A stretch of DNA of 42,052 nucleotides from Alphaproteobacteria bacterium (GCA_019746225.1 JAIESE010000009.1:1-42052), one strand, 5' to 3'; shown: positions 26,621 through 35,845, counted from the first letter of the stretch. Numbers and translations are program-made. Notes: a model not told the origin generated them from the sequence alone.

Positions 26621-27481
26621 CTAATTTGTTTGCAAACCAAGCTGAGCATAATGATAAACCGTCGTTTTGCCCTGAAATTTTACCTCATGTGAATAAATCC
26701 TTTCAACCTTTACAGGCAAGGGGTATTTGAAATGAGGTCCTGCGGTTACAAATGTATGAAATTCTCCATTTTCACCGCACGGATCGATAAGAGCAGGAAG
26801 GTCGACGAGAAATTGGGCGTCAAACTGCCGGCCTACGAAGCTGGCATCCAGAAAATCTCCATTGACGCAGACAACAATCGCTCTATAACCCAAATTGATA
26901 AACGATTGAGTTAAAGAAGTTCGTGCCTTTCCCCATAAGGGAAGATGAGGCGTCAAATCAGCTTCGAAACAAACCTTTTCTTCCCATTCGCGATTCGGTT
27001 GAATATCAATATCGCCGAAAATTCCGTGAGTAACTCCATCTTTAGAGAACTGCTTTAGTTCGGAAATGATAACACTTTCGTAGTTTTTCCATTCCGCCTT
27101 TGCCATCTTAAGAGGAATAGCAAGTGAAGAAGCTTGTAGCTCTAAAATCGCCGGCGAAATGGCATGAGAACGTGATCGTTCTCCAGTTTCGTCCATCATT
27201 GCCAAAAGAGCCCGTATTTTAAATTTACCTGCGAGCGCCTCATGTAGGGCTAGCATGGAGTCTTTACCGCCCGACCAGGAAACAACACCTTGAGAAGGCG
27301 TAATTTCATTTGCATCGATAACTGCATCGGCTTTTATTATTTGCGCTGAACTACTCACACTTGGTTGACCGCTAACGGGACCAAGCTCGGCCTCTTCCAT
27401 AGAATTCGCTTCAGAGCATCCCATTCTTAGAGTTAGTACTATAAGAAACAAAATAGATGATTTTGTAAGGATTTTATTCAT
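26621..27481 (-). CDS. Dph6-like ATP pyrophosphatase with an N-terminal export signal
   Basis: Residues 65-286 match the diphthine-ammonia ligase (Dph6/MJ0570) family: the PP-loop S70-G-G-K-D-S75 in VVSWSGGKDSMLA, GIFGDIDIQPNREWEEKVC, LPLWGKA, LGYRAIVVCVN, and the very typical DPCGENGEFHTFVTAGPHF. In eukaryotes and archaea Dph6 completes diphthamide on elongation factor 2; bacterial relatives have unknown roles. Unlike those, this protein starts with a hydrophobic signal (SSILFLIVLTLRMGCSEANS), either a Sec signal or a weak lipobox at MGC, plus a 40-residue linker. An ATP-dependent enzyme outside the cytoplasm is odd and suggests a host-side function. The gene is monocistronic, minus strand. 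Confidence 0.8.
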   Translation of the reverse strand: MNKILTKSSILFLIVLTLRMGCSEANSMEEAELGPVSGQPSVSSSAQIIKADAVIDANEITPSQGVVSWSGGKDSMLALHEALAGKFKIRALLAMMDETGERSRSHAISPAILELQASSLAIPLKMAKAEWKNYESVIISELKQFSKDGVTHGIFGDIDIQPNREWEEKVCFEADLTPHLPLWGKARTSLTQSFINLGYRAIVVCVNGDFLDASFVGRQFDAQFLVDLPALIDPCGENGEFHTFVTAGPHFKYPLPVKVERIYSHEVKFQGKTTVYHYAQLGLQTN

Positions 27482-27934
27482 GGGTCAGTCCATCTTCTCT
27501 AAGCGGGTTGTTCCTTTTGCTTTTTGAGTTACAAGAGCATCTGCTAAATGAATCATCCCTCTTTCCTAATTCTTATTGGATGGTTAGGCAGATTTTAGCA
27601 CATTACCTAGCCAAAGGCCTCATCTTTTTGCAGAGGTTTCAAACAGTATTCAAGAATATCTAACTCCCATCTATTTCAATGAAACTCGTTAACTGAGAGC
27701 AATCCTCAGCATGAATAATAGGGATACTTCCTCTTGAGAAACGGAATTGAGAGTCTTGAATCCCTCCAAACCGTTTGTAGGGTTTTCCAACTCCATACAC
27801 TCCAGGCTATCTGAAGAGTACAAGTCCTTTAGTTATAGATAGAAGCCCTCATATATTACTGTGAAAAATACTCTTAAGCAGCAGGGCAGGGCAACATTCT
27901 TTTTGATATTGCTACTGTAATTACATTCTTTGCA
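27482..27934. other. Gene-free stretch between divergent genes
   Basis: I see no credible gene, RNA or repeat in these 450 bases between the Dph6-like gene (minus) and a small plus-strand frame. It presumably holds both promoters. Confidence 0.3.
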
Positions 27935-28264
27935 ATGAGTGGAAACCAAGAGGATTTTTTTCTAGAACGCTACTTTGGAAAAAAACCCACAGATGATCAG
28001 CGTTTACAATTAGACCTTATGAAGCAAGTTGTCCTAAGCTATTATGGCACAGCCTATCTGATGGTTGCAAAAATTGGACTTCATTTGCCTCCAGCCTCAC
28101 AAGATATTCAATCGTTACCAGAAGCAGCTCTCTTTTTAAGAAACTACATACAAAACTCTTCTTCGTCGGCTTCTTCCAAAAATATTCAAGAATTTGGTTT
28201 GGTTTTATTAAATCAGGCCCAAAAGAATGCAAAGACGAGACTGCTCAGCAATTTTTTCGATTAA
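27935..28264 (+). CDS. Small hypothetical protein, 109 aa
   Basis: I do not recognise this protein. It is helical in appearance (DFFLERYFGKKPTDDQRLQL, LMKQVVLSYYGTAYLMVAKI) with a Ser-rich turn near residue 80 and an amphipathic C-terminus. No signal peptide and no clear ribosome binding site are seen. Its reading frame is convergent with the lipase gene and ends about 55 bases before the hairpin shared between them. It could be a small regulator or a chance frame, but its amino-acid make-up looks coding. Confidence 0.5.
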   Translation: MSGNQEDFFLERYFGKKPTDDQRLQLDLMKQVVLSYYGTAYLMVAKIGLHLPPASQDIQSLPEAALFLRNYIQNSSSSASSKNIQEFGLVLLNQAQKNAKTRLLSNFFD

Positions 28265-28310
28265 TTATCAATATCAGCTTATCAATCACTCAAGTCTGCT
28301 CCTCACAATT

Positions 28311-28353
28311 AAAAAAAGGAAACCCCCTCTGAATATACGTCCAGAGGGGGTTT
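28311..28353 (-). terminator. Rho-independent terminator of the lipase gene
   Basis: AAACCCCCTCTG (28320-28331) pairs perfectly with CAGAGGGGGTTT (28342-28353). Read on the minus strand the stem is followed by CC and seven T residues (28317-28311), which makes a strong terminator for the lipase gene ending at 28366. On the plus strand the hairpin could also stop the small gene before it. Confidence 0.9.
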
Positions 28354-28365
28354 AGAGTTACTATT

Positions 28366-29901
28366 TTATAATCTTCCTTCCTTTCTGAGTCCTGTTTCAA
28401 ACATCTTCTGAAGCTCAAGGTCTGTCGATCCAACAACTTCAGAGGAAAATACGGCGCCTCTCCCATCAGCAAAGTCATGACCATAATGGAAATGAGCCAC
28501 TCGAGATGTGAGATAATTTACCCCCAGGTGTAAGGCCGCTTTTGGCGCAGCAATAAAGGGTTGTACGATGCGTTTTAACGCTCCCTTACTGAGTGACCAA
28601 AGGAACTTTGGAACTTTCCAAAATCCCGTTGATTTATCAATCTCATCCCTTACCTCTTTGACAAGTGACTTTAGATCTATCGCTTGTTTTAAAGCTTTGA
28701 CTTGATCCGTTTTATACGCTTCAATAACAGCCTTTTGGTTCATCCAATAATGGACATCCAACCCTTTTTCTTTGATTCTTCTCATAGCATCAGAAGAAGT
28801 ATCAAGAAGCAGATACCCTGAATCCTTATAGTTAAGAGTCTCCTTTAAGAATGGATATACAGATGGTAAAAGCCATTTTGTCGGACTCTTTCCAAGGGCA
28901 ACAGGAACAGGATCTCCATGCAGGTTTTGACGAATGATACATTCCTCGCCAACAACAGCGTGTAAAGTATCAACGTAAGCTTTGTTTCCAACACGTGGTG
29001 CTGATAAAAAGTATCCATAGAATCTTGGATCTTTATGGTTATCAAATCCAAGACCAAAGAGGTCTGCGCCATGGTTTACTGCCATATCATAAAGCGCTAA
29101 ATTACCTAAAGCTGCTCCTTGACTATGACCTGTAAACACAATGCGAAGATTTTCCCTTTCTTCTTGGGTTACTTCCTTTTTTGCTAAAAAGCGAGTGATG
29201 ATTTCAAGAAGATCTTCTTGAGTAGTAACATATTTATGAGCAAATCCTTTATGGACACTTCCTGCCATGTCCAATGCATGAAGGCTATCACCAGCTGCAG
29301 TTTTGCTTTTAATGGCTCTTGGGTTAATGATTGGAACATTTATGTTGGTTGTCCACCCAGCCCCGACGCCGTCATCTATGGTAGATGTTCCATGATAAAC
29401 TACGGCTATCAACCTCTTAAGTTTATTGTAGTAAACAAGGCCTGAAAGGTCACCAAAGTAGCTGCTCATACCTTCTAACCCAGTCATTCCGGCTATCAGC
29501 TTCCACCCTTGCTCTTCTAACTCAACCATCTTGAGATCAGAGAGAGCAACGTGGCCTTTTACCATAGAATAACTTAATTCATTCAGGGCAAGCAGGTCTT
29601 TGTTGATTTCCCCTAGAAAAGGAGTAAGAGAGAACGTCCCATCTGACTTTTTCCCAATGAATGGAAGATGGCGGTTCTGAACATTGTCGATGACCTGTAA
29701 GGGAAGCTCTCTTACAAGTGTGCTAGGAAGACTCCGTGTCTGAGATAGCTGTGCCCTTTCTTCGTTAGGGTTAAAATACTCCTCGAACACTGTTGCAGGG
29801 GAGCGAGGGTCTCTAGCCATACTAGGACCTGACAATTCTGAATAAAGTGTCAGGACAAAATATGATAACTTTCTAATCTGATTGTTATGAAGTGTAAACA
29901 T
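28366..29901 (-). CDS. Class 3 lipase-like hydrolase
   Basis: The 511-residue protein contains a Lipase_3-type alpha/beta hydrolase. The segment RLIAVVYHGTSTIDD carries the oxyanion region, VFTGHSQGAALGNLALYDM holds the nucleophile elbow (Ser260), Asp330 in NLHGDPVPVAL is the likely acid, and the His in GLDVHYW the likely base. The family cleaves lipids and phospholipids. The N-terminus has a weak hydrophobic stretch (KLSYFVLTLYSELSG) that may or may not be an export signal. The C-terminal 110 residues carry amphipathic helices (SLSKGALKRIVQPFIAAPKA) that might touch membranes. AGGAG precedes the ATG. The gene is monocistronic, with a strong terminator. Confidence 0.85.
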   Translation of the reverse strand: MFTLHNNQIRKLSYFVLTLYSELSGPSMARDPRSPATVFEEYFNPNEERAQLSQTRSLPSTLVRELPLQVIDNVQNRHLPFIGKKSDGTFSLTPFLGEINKDLLALNELSYSMVKGHVALSDLKMVELEEQGWKLIAGMTGLEGMSSYFGDLSGLVYYNKLKRLIAVVYHGTSTIDDGVGAGWTTNINVPIINPRAIKSKTAAGDSLHALDMAGSVHKGFAHKYVTTQEDLLEIITRFLAKKEVTQEERENLRIVFTGHSQGAALGNLALYDMAVNHGADLFGLGFDNHKDPRFYGYFLSAPRVGNKAYVDTLHAVVGEECIIRQNLHGDPVPVALGKSPTKWLLPSVYPFLKETLNYKDSGYLLLDTSSDAMRRIKEKGLDVHYWMNQKAVIEAYKTDQVKALKQAIDLKSLVKEVRDEIDKSTGFWKVPKFLWSLSKGALKRIVQPFIAAPKAALHLGVNYLTSRVAHFHYGHDFADGRGAVFSSEVVGSTDLELQKMFETGLRKEGRL

Positions 29902-30200
29902 GATAGTCTCCTATTGTTAAGTATTGTTTTCAAGAACCTGGATTAGGCTGTCACCTGACCTAGGTCCGCTTAAGAAACCCCTTTTGAGCTTCTTAATTTT
30001 GTTAGTTTTTGGAGTTCTGCTTTTTGGCCATGCATCCTGAACTAACACCTACAGGTTATGGGGAAAAGCGAGGCATACCCATCCTGAGAAAGGCTGTAAT
30101 CATGCTTTCTAAGGAGAAATTACTTAGATTTATTTAGGGTAAGATACGCCTAGATTAAATGGTGTGATTCGTTCAGATTGGTGAAAAGAAGAATAGGTAA

Positions 30201-30791
30201 GTGGGTCCACCTATGAAACGCTTTAAAGCGAAGACACCATTAGAGGTTCTTACTTTTAATCATCGCAATTTGAAAAATATTAAGGGTGTAAAGTTTACCC
30301 CAAGAGAAATAGATGTCGTTGCGTGCTTGCTGAGTGGCAAAGGGACAAAGACTGTAGCCAAATTTTTATCAATAGAAGATAAAACGGTTGAAACTCATAA
30401 ATATAATAGAATGCGAAAACTGGAGTGTAACTCCAAAGAAGGCATTGTAGATTTCTTAGAAAAGTCTGATAAATTTTCTCTCCTAAAAAGTCACTATTTG
30501 GCACTATTAGTTCAGTCAGTCTTTAAGAAATATCTCTTACAGATATTTAATATGAAAAGTAAGAAGGCCCTCGTTTGTTCCTTGGTTTTTGGAGAAAAGG
30601 GAGAGGATAAAGTTCTGGGGAGTCAAATTATAGATGACCTTGAGCTTGTTGGTGTTCAAGCCACTATCATTCGAAGGCAAGAGCATAGAAGTTTTAAACA
30701 CCTCCTTCATCACATCAATTCCAAGGAAATAGATTGTGTTATTTATTTTGCATCAGAATTTTTTTCAGGCGTCAAATTAAATGCTATTTAA
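30201..30791 (+). CDS. LuxR-type HTH regulator with C-terminal domain
   Basis: Residues about 30-90 form a GerE-type helix-turn-helix (KFTPREIDVVACLLSGKGTK, VAKFLSIEDKTVETHKYNRM), unusually at the N-terminus. The C-terminal 100 residues resemble a small Rossmann-like or receiver-like alpha/beta domain (KKALVCSLVFGEKGEDKVLG, DDLELVGVQATIIRRQ, DCVIYFASEFF) of unknown role. The start could be GTG at 30201 or ATG at 30213; neither has a strong ribosome binding site. It sits between the lipase gene and the second deaminase gene and may control this region. Confidence 0.7.
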   Translation: MGPPMKRFKAKTPLEVLTFNHRNLKNIKGVKFTPREIDVVACLLSGKGTKTVAKFLSIEDKTVETHKYNRMRKLECNSKEGIVDFLEKSDKFSLLKSHYLALLVQSVFKKYLLQIFNMKSKKALVCSLVFGEKGEDKVLGSQIIDDLELVGVQATIIRRQEHRSFKHLLHHINSKEIDCVIYFASEFFSGVKLNAI

Positions 30792-31081
30792 TAGGCCTTG
30801 TGTTGCTTAGCTGTCAGGTTAAATAACAATAAAAAATTCTTTGACCCCCAAAAATTATAAAGTGTTGTCCATGTATAACTGTCTATGAATAAATTCATGA
30901 GGCGATCGGGGTAAATGGTTGCTTCTTCTTTGCGTTGGTCTTTATACCTTAGTCATGCTTTGTTCCTCTGTCTTTATCCATTACAAACGTTGATTTTGCT
31001 TTGCATATCCATGTGTTTACATGGGCTCCTTTACAGGATATATTATGAAAATTCAAACATACCGCACTAGAAGGTACACTG

Positions 31082-32419
31082 ATGACGATATTTAGAATAT
31101 TTCTTACTTTTTTAGTATTTTCTTTGTTTCATTCAGAAATTCTTTCCTCAGAGAGACCTTTTCAAGAAGAAGACCTAGAAGCTTCAACTCAACCGCAGCT
31201 CCGGCGTGAGGCATCCACTCTAAATTCAGACGATACCTCTAATTATTTTGATGCGAGCAATAGAGCTAAACGTTCTAAAATTGATGTTCCCTTGTTACGT
31301 CAGCTAAAAAGAAAAGATAAGGAAGTTGCTCCCACAAGGACTAGTCCCAGAAAGAAACCAACTTCTACAAGTGTAGTTCCTACTCCAATCGTTCCAAAAT
31401 CAAAACCGGTTGATATGTTTTACACGCGCTTTTGCGAAGTTATGAAAAAGGGCCCTCATGCCATTGTACCTATTGAAGAAATCACTGCTCAAGATGAAGA
31501 CAGAGAAGGAAGCCGAAAATGGGTTAAGTCTTTTGACCTGGACCCTCCCTCTCACTGGCATAAGGATAGTTCTAAGGTAATTAGAGCGATGAGAAGTACT
31601 AACAATACTAATCAATACCTACCTGCTGATACGAATTTTGCTATGGCTCGCTTAACCTTTACTCTGACTGAAGGTGCTCCAGTAGAGATAGATATTCCCT
31701 TTTTTTTCGTTAGCGGCTGGCCTGCTAATAGTAATAAAAACCCCATCCTAAATTTCTCAAAAAAACTTTCTGGGGGGGGGTTAAGTAAAACACTAGAGCC
31801 ATTTAAAAACTATGGCTTAAGATTCATCACTATGACATATCAAGGAAATGAAGAAAAAACCATCCGAGGCAGGGAATATAATCCCTTTAGGAAAGAGTTA
31901 AGTGATCTAATGCAAAAGGAGCTTTTAGATCCGACTAGATTAATCTCAGAAGCCCGCCTGAAAACTCATATTAACATGTTTAGCGGTGAAGATAATAATA
32001 TTCTCGCCAAATTATACTTTCACAGTGAACAATCTATCTGGCCTTGCGTCAAAGAAGAAATTGATAAGTTTAGAGCAAATCAAAAGAAGAAATCGATAGC
32101 GGATATTAGAAATCATCTTACAAAAGATCAAACTGACCCTATAGTTTCGGTTTTTTTGGATGTTTGCACTTTTTATGACGTGTGTTGGTGTTGTGGAGAT
32201 ACACTCACAAGCTGTTCACACACACTTGATTTAGGAGCTAAAGTCTTCGTTCGTGCTTCGGGTTGTGAAGCTTATTATGATCAGCCCTTATCTAAAGAAG
32301 CAGGTCCTTTGAGACAACAGCGGGAACAATTTAGTGGATTTAGAGATGGAAAAGCCTATGAACTGCTTCCAACCTTTAAACCCTATATCGCTCATGCAGC
32401 CGAGGAGGACTTATTATAA
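31082..32419 (+). CDS. Exported deaminase-like protein, second copy
   Basis: The 445-residue protein has a signal peptide (IFRIFLTFLVFSLFHSEILS), a basic disordered stretch (60-110, Lys/Arg/Thr/Pro-rich) and a C-terminal deaminase-like domain. Key residues are H314-S-E316 in LYFHSEQSIWPCV and C368-x-C-C371 in VCWCCGDTLTSC, followed by a strand GAKVFVRASG. The spacing between the motifs (54 residues) is close to that in the protein at 23003-25450 (51), and the order of motifs and strand is the same, so the two are diverged relatives. Zinc deaminases of this superfamily act on bases in nucleotides or nucleic acids. The stop overlaps the start of the next gene. Confidence 0.65.
   Translation: MTIFRIFLTFLVFSLFHSEILSSERPFQEEDLEASTQPQLRREASTLNSDDTSNYFDASNRAKRSKIDVPLLRQLKRKDKEVAPTRTSPRKKPTSTSVVPTPIVPKSKPVDMFYTRFCEVMKKGPHAIVPIEEITAQDEDREGSRKWVKSFDLDPPSHWHKDSSKVIRAMRSTNNTNQYLPADTNFAMARLTFTLTEGAPVEIDIPFFFVSGWPANSNKNPILNFSKKLSGGGLSKTLEPFKNYGLRFITMTYQGNEEKTIRGREYNPFRKELSDLMQKELLDPTRLISEARLKTHINMFSGEDNNILAKLYFHSEQSIWPCVKEEIDKFRANQKKKSIADIRNHLTKDQTDPIVSVFLDVCTFYDVCWCCGDTLTSCSHTLDLGAKVFVRASGCEAYYDQPLSKEAGPLRQQREQFSGFRDGKAYELLPTFKPYIAHAAEEDLL
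32402..32418 (+). promoter_or_regulatory. Strong ribosome binding site before an ATA start
   Basis: GAGGAGG (32402-32408) lies inside the end of the deaminase gene, seven bases before an ATA codon at 32416 that opens the next frame. The ATA overlaps the deaminase TAA stop (ATAA), mirroring the common ATGA coupling. Confidence 0.65.
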
Positions 32420-34200
32420 AGAACGTACTTTTCTTTAACTCTTTACGGGCATTTTGCGTTTGCGTACTATTTTACGCCTGCTCTTGGGCATCTGAGCCTA
32501 CTGAAGGGCAAGGTTCTTATCAAGCTGGATTAAGGGGCCTCCAACTCTATCAAGAAGGACAATATTCCCAATCAGTGCCCTTACTGCAAAAGGCCCTTAA
32601 CGGTGGTGAATTAACTTTTTCATTAACCTACGCTGATATTTGTCGTCGCAACTTGGATGGTGGAAATCATACAATTGCTGAAGCAGCAGAATGGTATATA
32701 AAGGGTGCAGAAGCCGGGGATGGTGATGCAATCTCCTATCTTAAGACCCTGCCAACAATTCAACCGGACAGTCTACCAGCAAGCAAAGTCTCTGAACTCA
32801 CTAAAATTTGGACTGCAGAAGAACTCATCTTCAATGCCAATAGAGGCTTTGAGCTTTACAAATCTGGAGATTTTGTTAGCGCTGCAAAGTATTTGAAGAA
32901 AGCCTCCTTGGGATATCATCCTCTGGCACAAGAATTATACGCTGATATTTGTTTACGTGAATTAGATGAAAAACCCCATACGTTAAAAGAGGCTGCTATG
33001 TGGTATCTTCTCTCTGCACTAGGAGGAGACCCTCAATCACATTCATATCTTATGAGCATCGTTCCAAGCATTTTCAATGATCAGGATCCTGACAGACAGA
33101 TGGAATGTATCGTTCGAAAATGGGTTTATGATCTTACTATTGGAAAGATAACGCCTGTTCTCCCAAAGGACATCAATAACTTTTTGGTATTTGAATTTGG
33201 ACGTAATATTAATAAGACAACTGCCCAAAAGCTTCCTTACTTCTTTGACAAGTTTGTTAATGCTCTCCTTTGTAGTACTGGAGAACTACCACAGACTGTT
33301 GTTGAGGAATTTGATGCCAATGCTATGGATTTATCCCCACGGTTAGAAGCTTCAGGCTATCATCCAACTTGCAAGATGGAATATGAAGCGTTAGAGGGGA
33401 GACACCTTATAAGACACAGTGTTTCCTGCTTTACTTTTGGCCCCGTATATTTTTCCTACTTCAAAACATTAGACTCTATTGAAGACGGCTTTATCCCAAA
33501 GCCAGCTAAGGCTCCAAAAATTGGGGTGGTTTATGAATTTATTTTGAGATCAGTACAGGAAGCCACGAAGAATAGGAATGCAGCCTCTCTTACAAACTTA
33601 TCACATCAAGAGTATCCGTGGCTTCTGGCAGGTTTCAAATTCTGGAGAGAAAAATACACTCGTCAAGAATTTCCTCTACAAGGTCATAGCGAGCAAGAGA
33701 TTCTTCAACAGCTCACCGAAATGAAGGAACCGTTTGAGGAAGATGACATAGCTGCATTTCTTAAGCTGCTTGAAGATGATAATATATGGCCCAATGACAT
33801 AGATCACCCGGTTACAAAAGAGTTTGATGAAAACGTCAGGAGGTTTTTTTCATGTCACATTTCTATGAGTTGCCCCTTAGTTCAGGAAATGCAGCGCCAC
33901 TTCTTTGAAAGTCTGATATCACATACCCTGGATTGCACAAAAAAGACAGATTTAGAAATTCTCCAAACATCACTTCTTATGTATCATTGTGAATTTCTCG
34001 TACTCAACAATCTTGAAAGTAATTCGGGTTGTTATAAGGCCTTGTGCCAAGGCCAACGTTATTTCTATCATCTTGTAAGGCTAGATCTTCAATTCACTTC
34101 AACCTTTAATGATAGATCAACTAATGGAAAGAAGATTATCAGAATAGTTCACAAAATAACTAAAAGAGGTTTCGATGTGACTCAAAGGAAAGCAGAGTAG
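32416..34200 (+). CDS. Exported Sel1-like repeat protein, apparent ATA start
   Basis: The first standard start in this frame is GTG at 32575, but coding clearly begins earlier. The sequence before it completes a Sel1-like repeat (GLQLYQEGQYSQSVPLLQKA) that matches the next one (GFELYKSGDFVSAAKYLKKA), and still earlier lies a signal peptide (KNVLFFNSLRAFCVCVLFYA, cut near SWA). The frame traces back to ATA at 32416 behind a perfect Shine-Dalgarno. The protein would have about 594 residues, two to three Sel1-like repeats in the first 200, and an unrecognised helical C-terminal part. Sel1 repeats bind proteins. Tight coupling to the deaminase gene suggests a partner, chaperone or immunity role. 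Confidence 0.75.
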   Translation: MKNVLFFNSLRAFCVCVLFYACSWASEPTEGQGSYQAGLRGLQLYQEGQYSQSVPLLQKALNGGELTFSLTYADICRRNLDGGNHTIAEAAEWYIKGAEAGDGDAISYLKTLPTIQPDSLPASKVSELTKIWTAEELIFNANRGFELYKSGDFVSAAKYLKKASLGYHPLAQELYADICLRELDEKPHTLKEAAMWYLLSALGGDPQSHSYLMSIVPSIFNDQDPDRQMECIVRKWVYDLTIGKITPVLPKDINNFLVFEFGRNINKTTAQKLPYFFDKFVNALLCSTGELPQTVVEEFDANAMDLSPRLEASGYHPTCKMEYEALEGRHLIRHSVSCFTFGPVYFSYFKTLDSIEDGFIPKPAKAPKIGVVYEFILRSVQEATKNRNAASLTNLSHQEYPWLLAGFKFWREKYTRQEFPLQGHSEQEILQQLTEMKEPFEEDDIAAFLKLLEDDNIWPNDIDHPVTKEFDENVRRFFSCHISMSCPLVQEMQRHFFESLISHTLDCTKKTDLEILQTSLLMYHCEFLVLNNLESNSGCYKALCQGQRYFYHLVRLDLQFTSTFNDRSTNGKKIIRIVHKITKRGFDVTQRKAE

Positions 34201-34486
34201 ATAAGCTCGTATACTCCTTTTCCGTACTATTAAATCTTCTCCTTACAAGCCGTCTCGAAACCCTCACCAACCCATGAATTTTAAATGCACCCTTCGCAAA
34301 CGGACAATCCCATGGTTGACAGGCTCGGATAGCAAAAATGCAGGAATTAGGGAGTGTATGAGAATAATTGACTATTTCAATATAATCATAAAATTTTATA
34401 GACTTGACATCCCGGATTTAAAAGCAAAATATGCATTGTGTAAGTTAGAGTCCAGTTCTTAAACAATTAACGATCAGGAGAGCTAT

Positions 34487-35626
34487 ATGAACTTTATAAA
34501 AAATTCCATTTTATTATCGGCATTTCTTCTTTTAATGGCCCAGGAAGTATCCTCTGCCGAAGCTAAAAGGAGCAATGATGATGAATCTATTTCAAAGTCT
34601 TCATTTGGTGAAGTAAAGGTATCTAAAAGAAAAATAGATATTTCCATACCAGTTGATTCAATACCATTTGACCCTACAAGAACTCAACTTTATAGCAGAA
34701 ATGAGTTGTATGGTGAAGCATTTGGCGTAATGGATAAAACGCCACTTCCTTATGAACAGACAAAAGATTCTGATATATACACAAATTTTGTTAAGAATTA
34801 TCCTACCCCCGTTGAACTGGCTCTTTCGCAACGTTTACATGACCATGCAATCACAACGGCATTAGACCTATACCTTAGCAAGTTTGATGAGCGTAAAATA
34901 GTGGGGATTATGGGAGGACACAGCGTAGCAAAGAGAGATACTGAACATTTTACCAATACAGCAAAACTTGCATACAGATTAGCGAACGAAGGATATATCA
35001 TCATTACTGGCGGTGGACCGGGAGCTATGGAAGCGGCTCACTTGGGTACATGGTTTAGAGGAAGACCATTGAGTGATTTAGAGGCTGCTATTGCTATCCT
35101 TAGGGAAGTTCCTGAATTTGAAGATAATCCAGAGTCTAAAACTCGATGGTTAAGTAAAGCGCATGAGGTAATTGCAAAATACCCTAGGCTACTAAAGGAT
35201 GACGCATACCCAGATGTAGGCATTCCTACGTGGTTTTACGGACACGAACCCTCCGCTCCGTTTGCTTCGTACATTGCAAAATATTTTCAAAATAGTGTAA
35301 GAGAAGAAGGCATATTAACATTGGCCAGAGGTGGAATTGTTTATGCTCCGGGAAGTGCTGGGACGATACAAGAAATCTTTCAAGATGCGGGTCAAAATTA
35401 TTATGCTAAATCATCCAATCCTAGAAATAAGTTCGCCAGTCCTATGATATTTTTTGGACAGAACTATTGGCAGAATACGCGAGTGAACGTTCCTGCTAAT
35501 TATCGTACCGTCGGCACAGATGTGTATAAAACCTTAAAAGATCTTGCCAGGCCGTATGAAAAGTTGGTGCAAATTACGGATGATATAGACAAAGTAGTTG
35601 AATATTTAAAGGATTTTTATAAATAA
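34487..35626 (+). CDS. Exported LOG-family (nucleotide phosphoribohydrolase-like) protein
   Basis: The 379-residue product has a signal peptide (SILLSAFLLLMAQEVSSAEA) after a good AGGAGA site. Residues 135-375 are a LOG/TIGR00730 Rossmann fold: KIVGIMGGHSVAKRD, IITGGGPGAMEAAHLG (175-184 core) and VYAPGSAGTIQEIFQDAGQN (288-296, the PGGxGTxxE motif with one Gly to Ser change). LOG proteins remove the base from nucleoside 5'-monophosphates, in plants and pathogens releasing active cytokinins. They are normally cytoplasmic, so the signal peptide is unusual. There is a long insertion between the two motifs compared with the usual 180-220-residue enzyme. Confidence 0.82.
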   Translation: MNFIKNSILLSAFLLLMAQEVSSAEAKRSNDDESISKSSFGEVKVSKRKIDISIPVDSIPFDPTRTQLYSRNELYGEAFGVMDKTPLPYEQTKDSDIYTNFVKNYPTPVELALSQRLHDHAITTALDLYLSKFDERKIVGIMGGHSVAKRDTEHFTNTAKLAYRLANEGYIIITGGGPGAMEAAHLGTWFRGRPLSDLEAAIAILREVPEFEDNPESKTRWLSKAHEVIAKYPRLLKDDAYPDVGIPTWFYGHEPSAPFASYIAKYFQNSVREEGILTLARGGIVYAPGSAGTIQEIFQDAGQNYYAKSSNPRNKFASPMIFFGQNYWQNTRVNVPANYRTVGTDVYKTLKDLARPYEKLVQITDDIDKVVEYLKDFYK

Positions 35627-35681
35627 CAATCATTTGAATGTTGCCTAGGTAGTATCCAAAATGGCAACGTGGGGTAGGGAA

Positions 35682-35728
35682 GGGTAGTCAGGAAAGTGCC
35701 AAACAGACAAGCACATTTCCAACTACCC
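35682..35728 (+). terminator. Long hairpin after the LOG-family gene
   Basis: GGGTAGT (35682-35688) pairs with ACTACCC (35722-35728) and GGAAAGTGC with GCACATTTCC inside it, giving an interrupted stem with an 11-base loop. The following bases are only moderately T-rich. It probably ends the LOG transcript. Confidence 0.5.
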
Positions 35729-35845
35729 ACCTCTCTTTACTTTTGATGACTCTTTCCGTGTCCATATTTTCCGAATTTGGCTTTCTGCTTCTTTTGTTGT
35801 GGTTGTGGGAGTAAAGGTTGAGAGAAGTGCCTTTAAATCTAAAAG

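Noticed and set aside
34274..34462. A 62-codon plus-strand frame between the Sel1-repeat and LOG genes
   Set aside because: No ribosome binding site, no motif, and a composition not convincingly coding.
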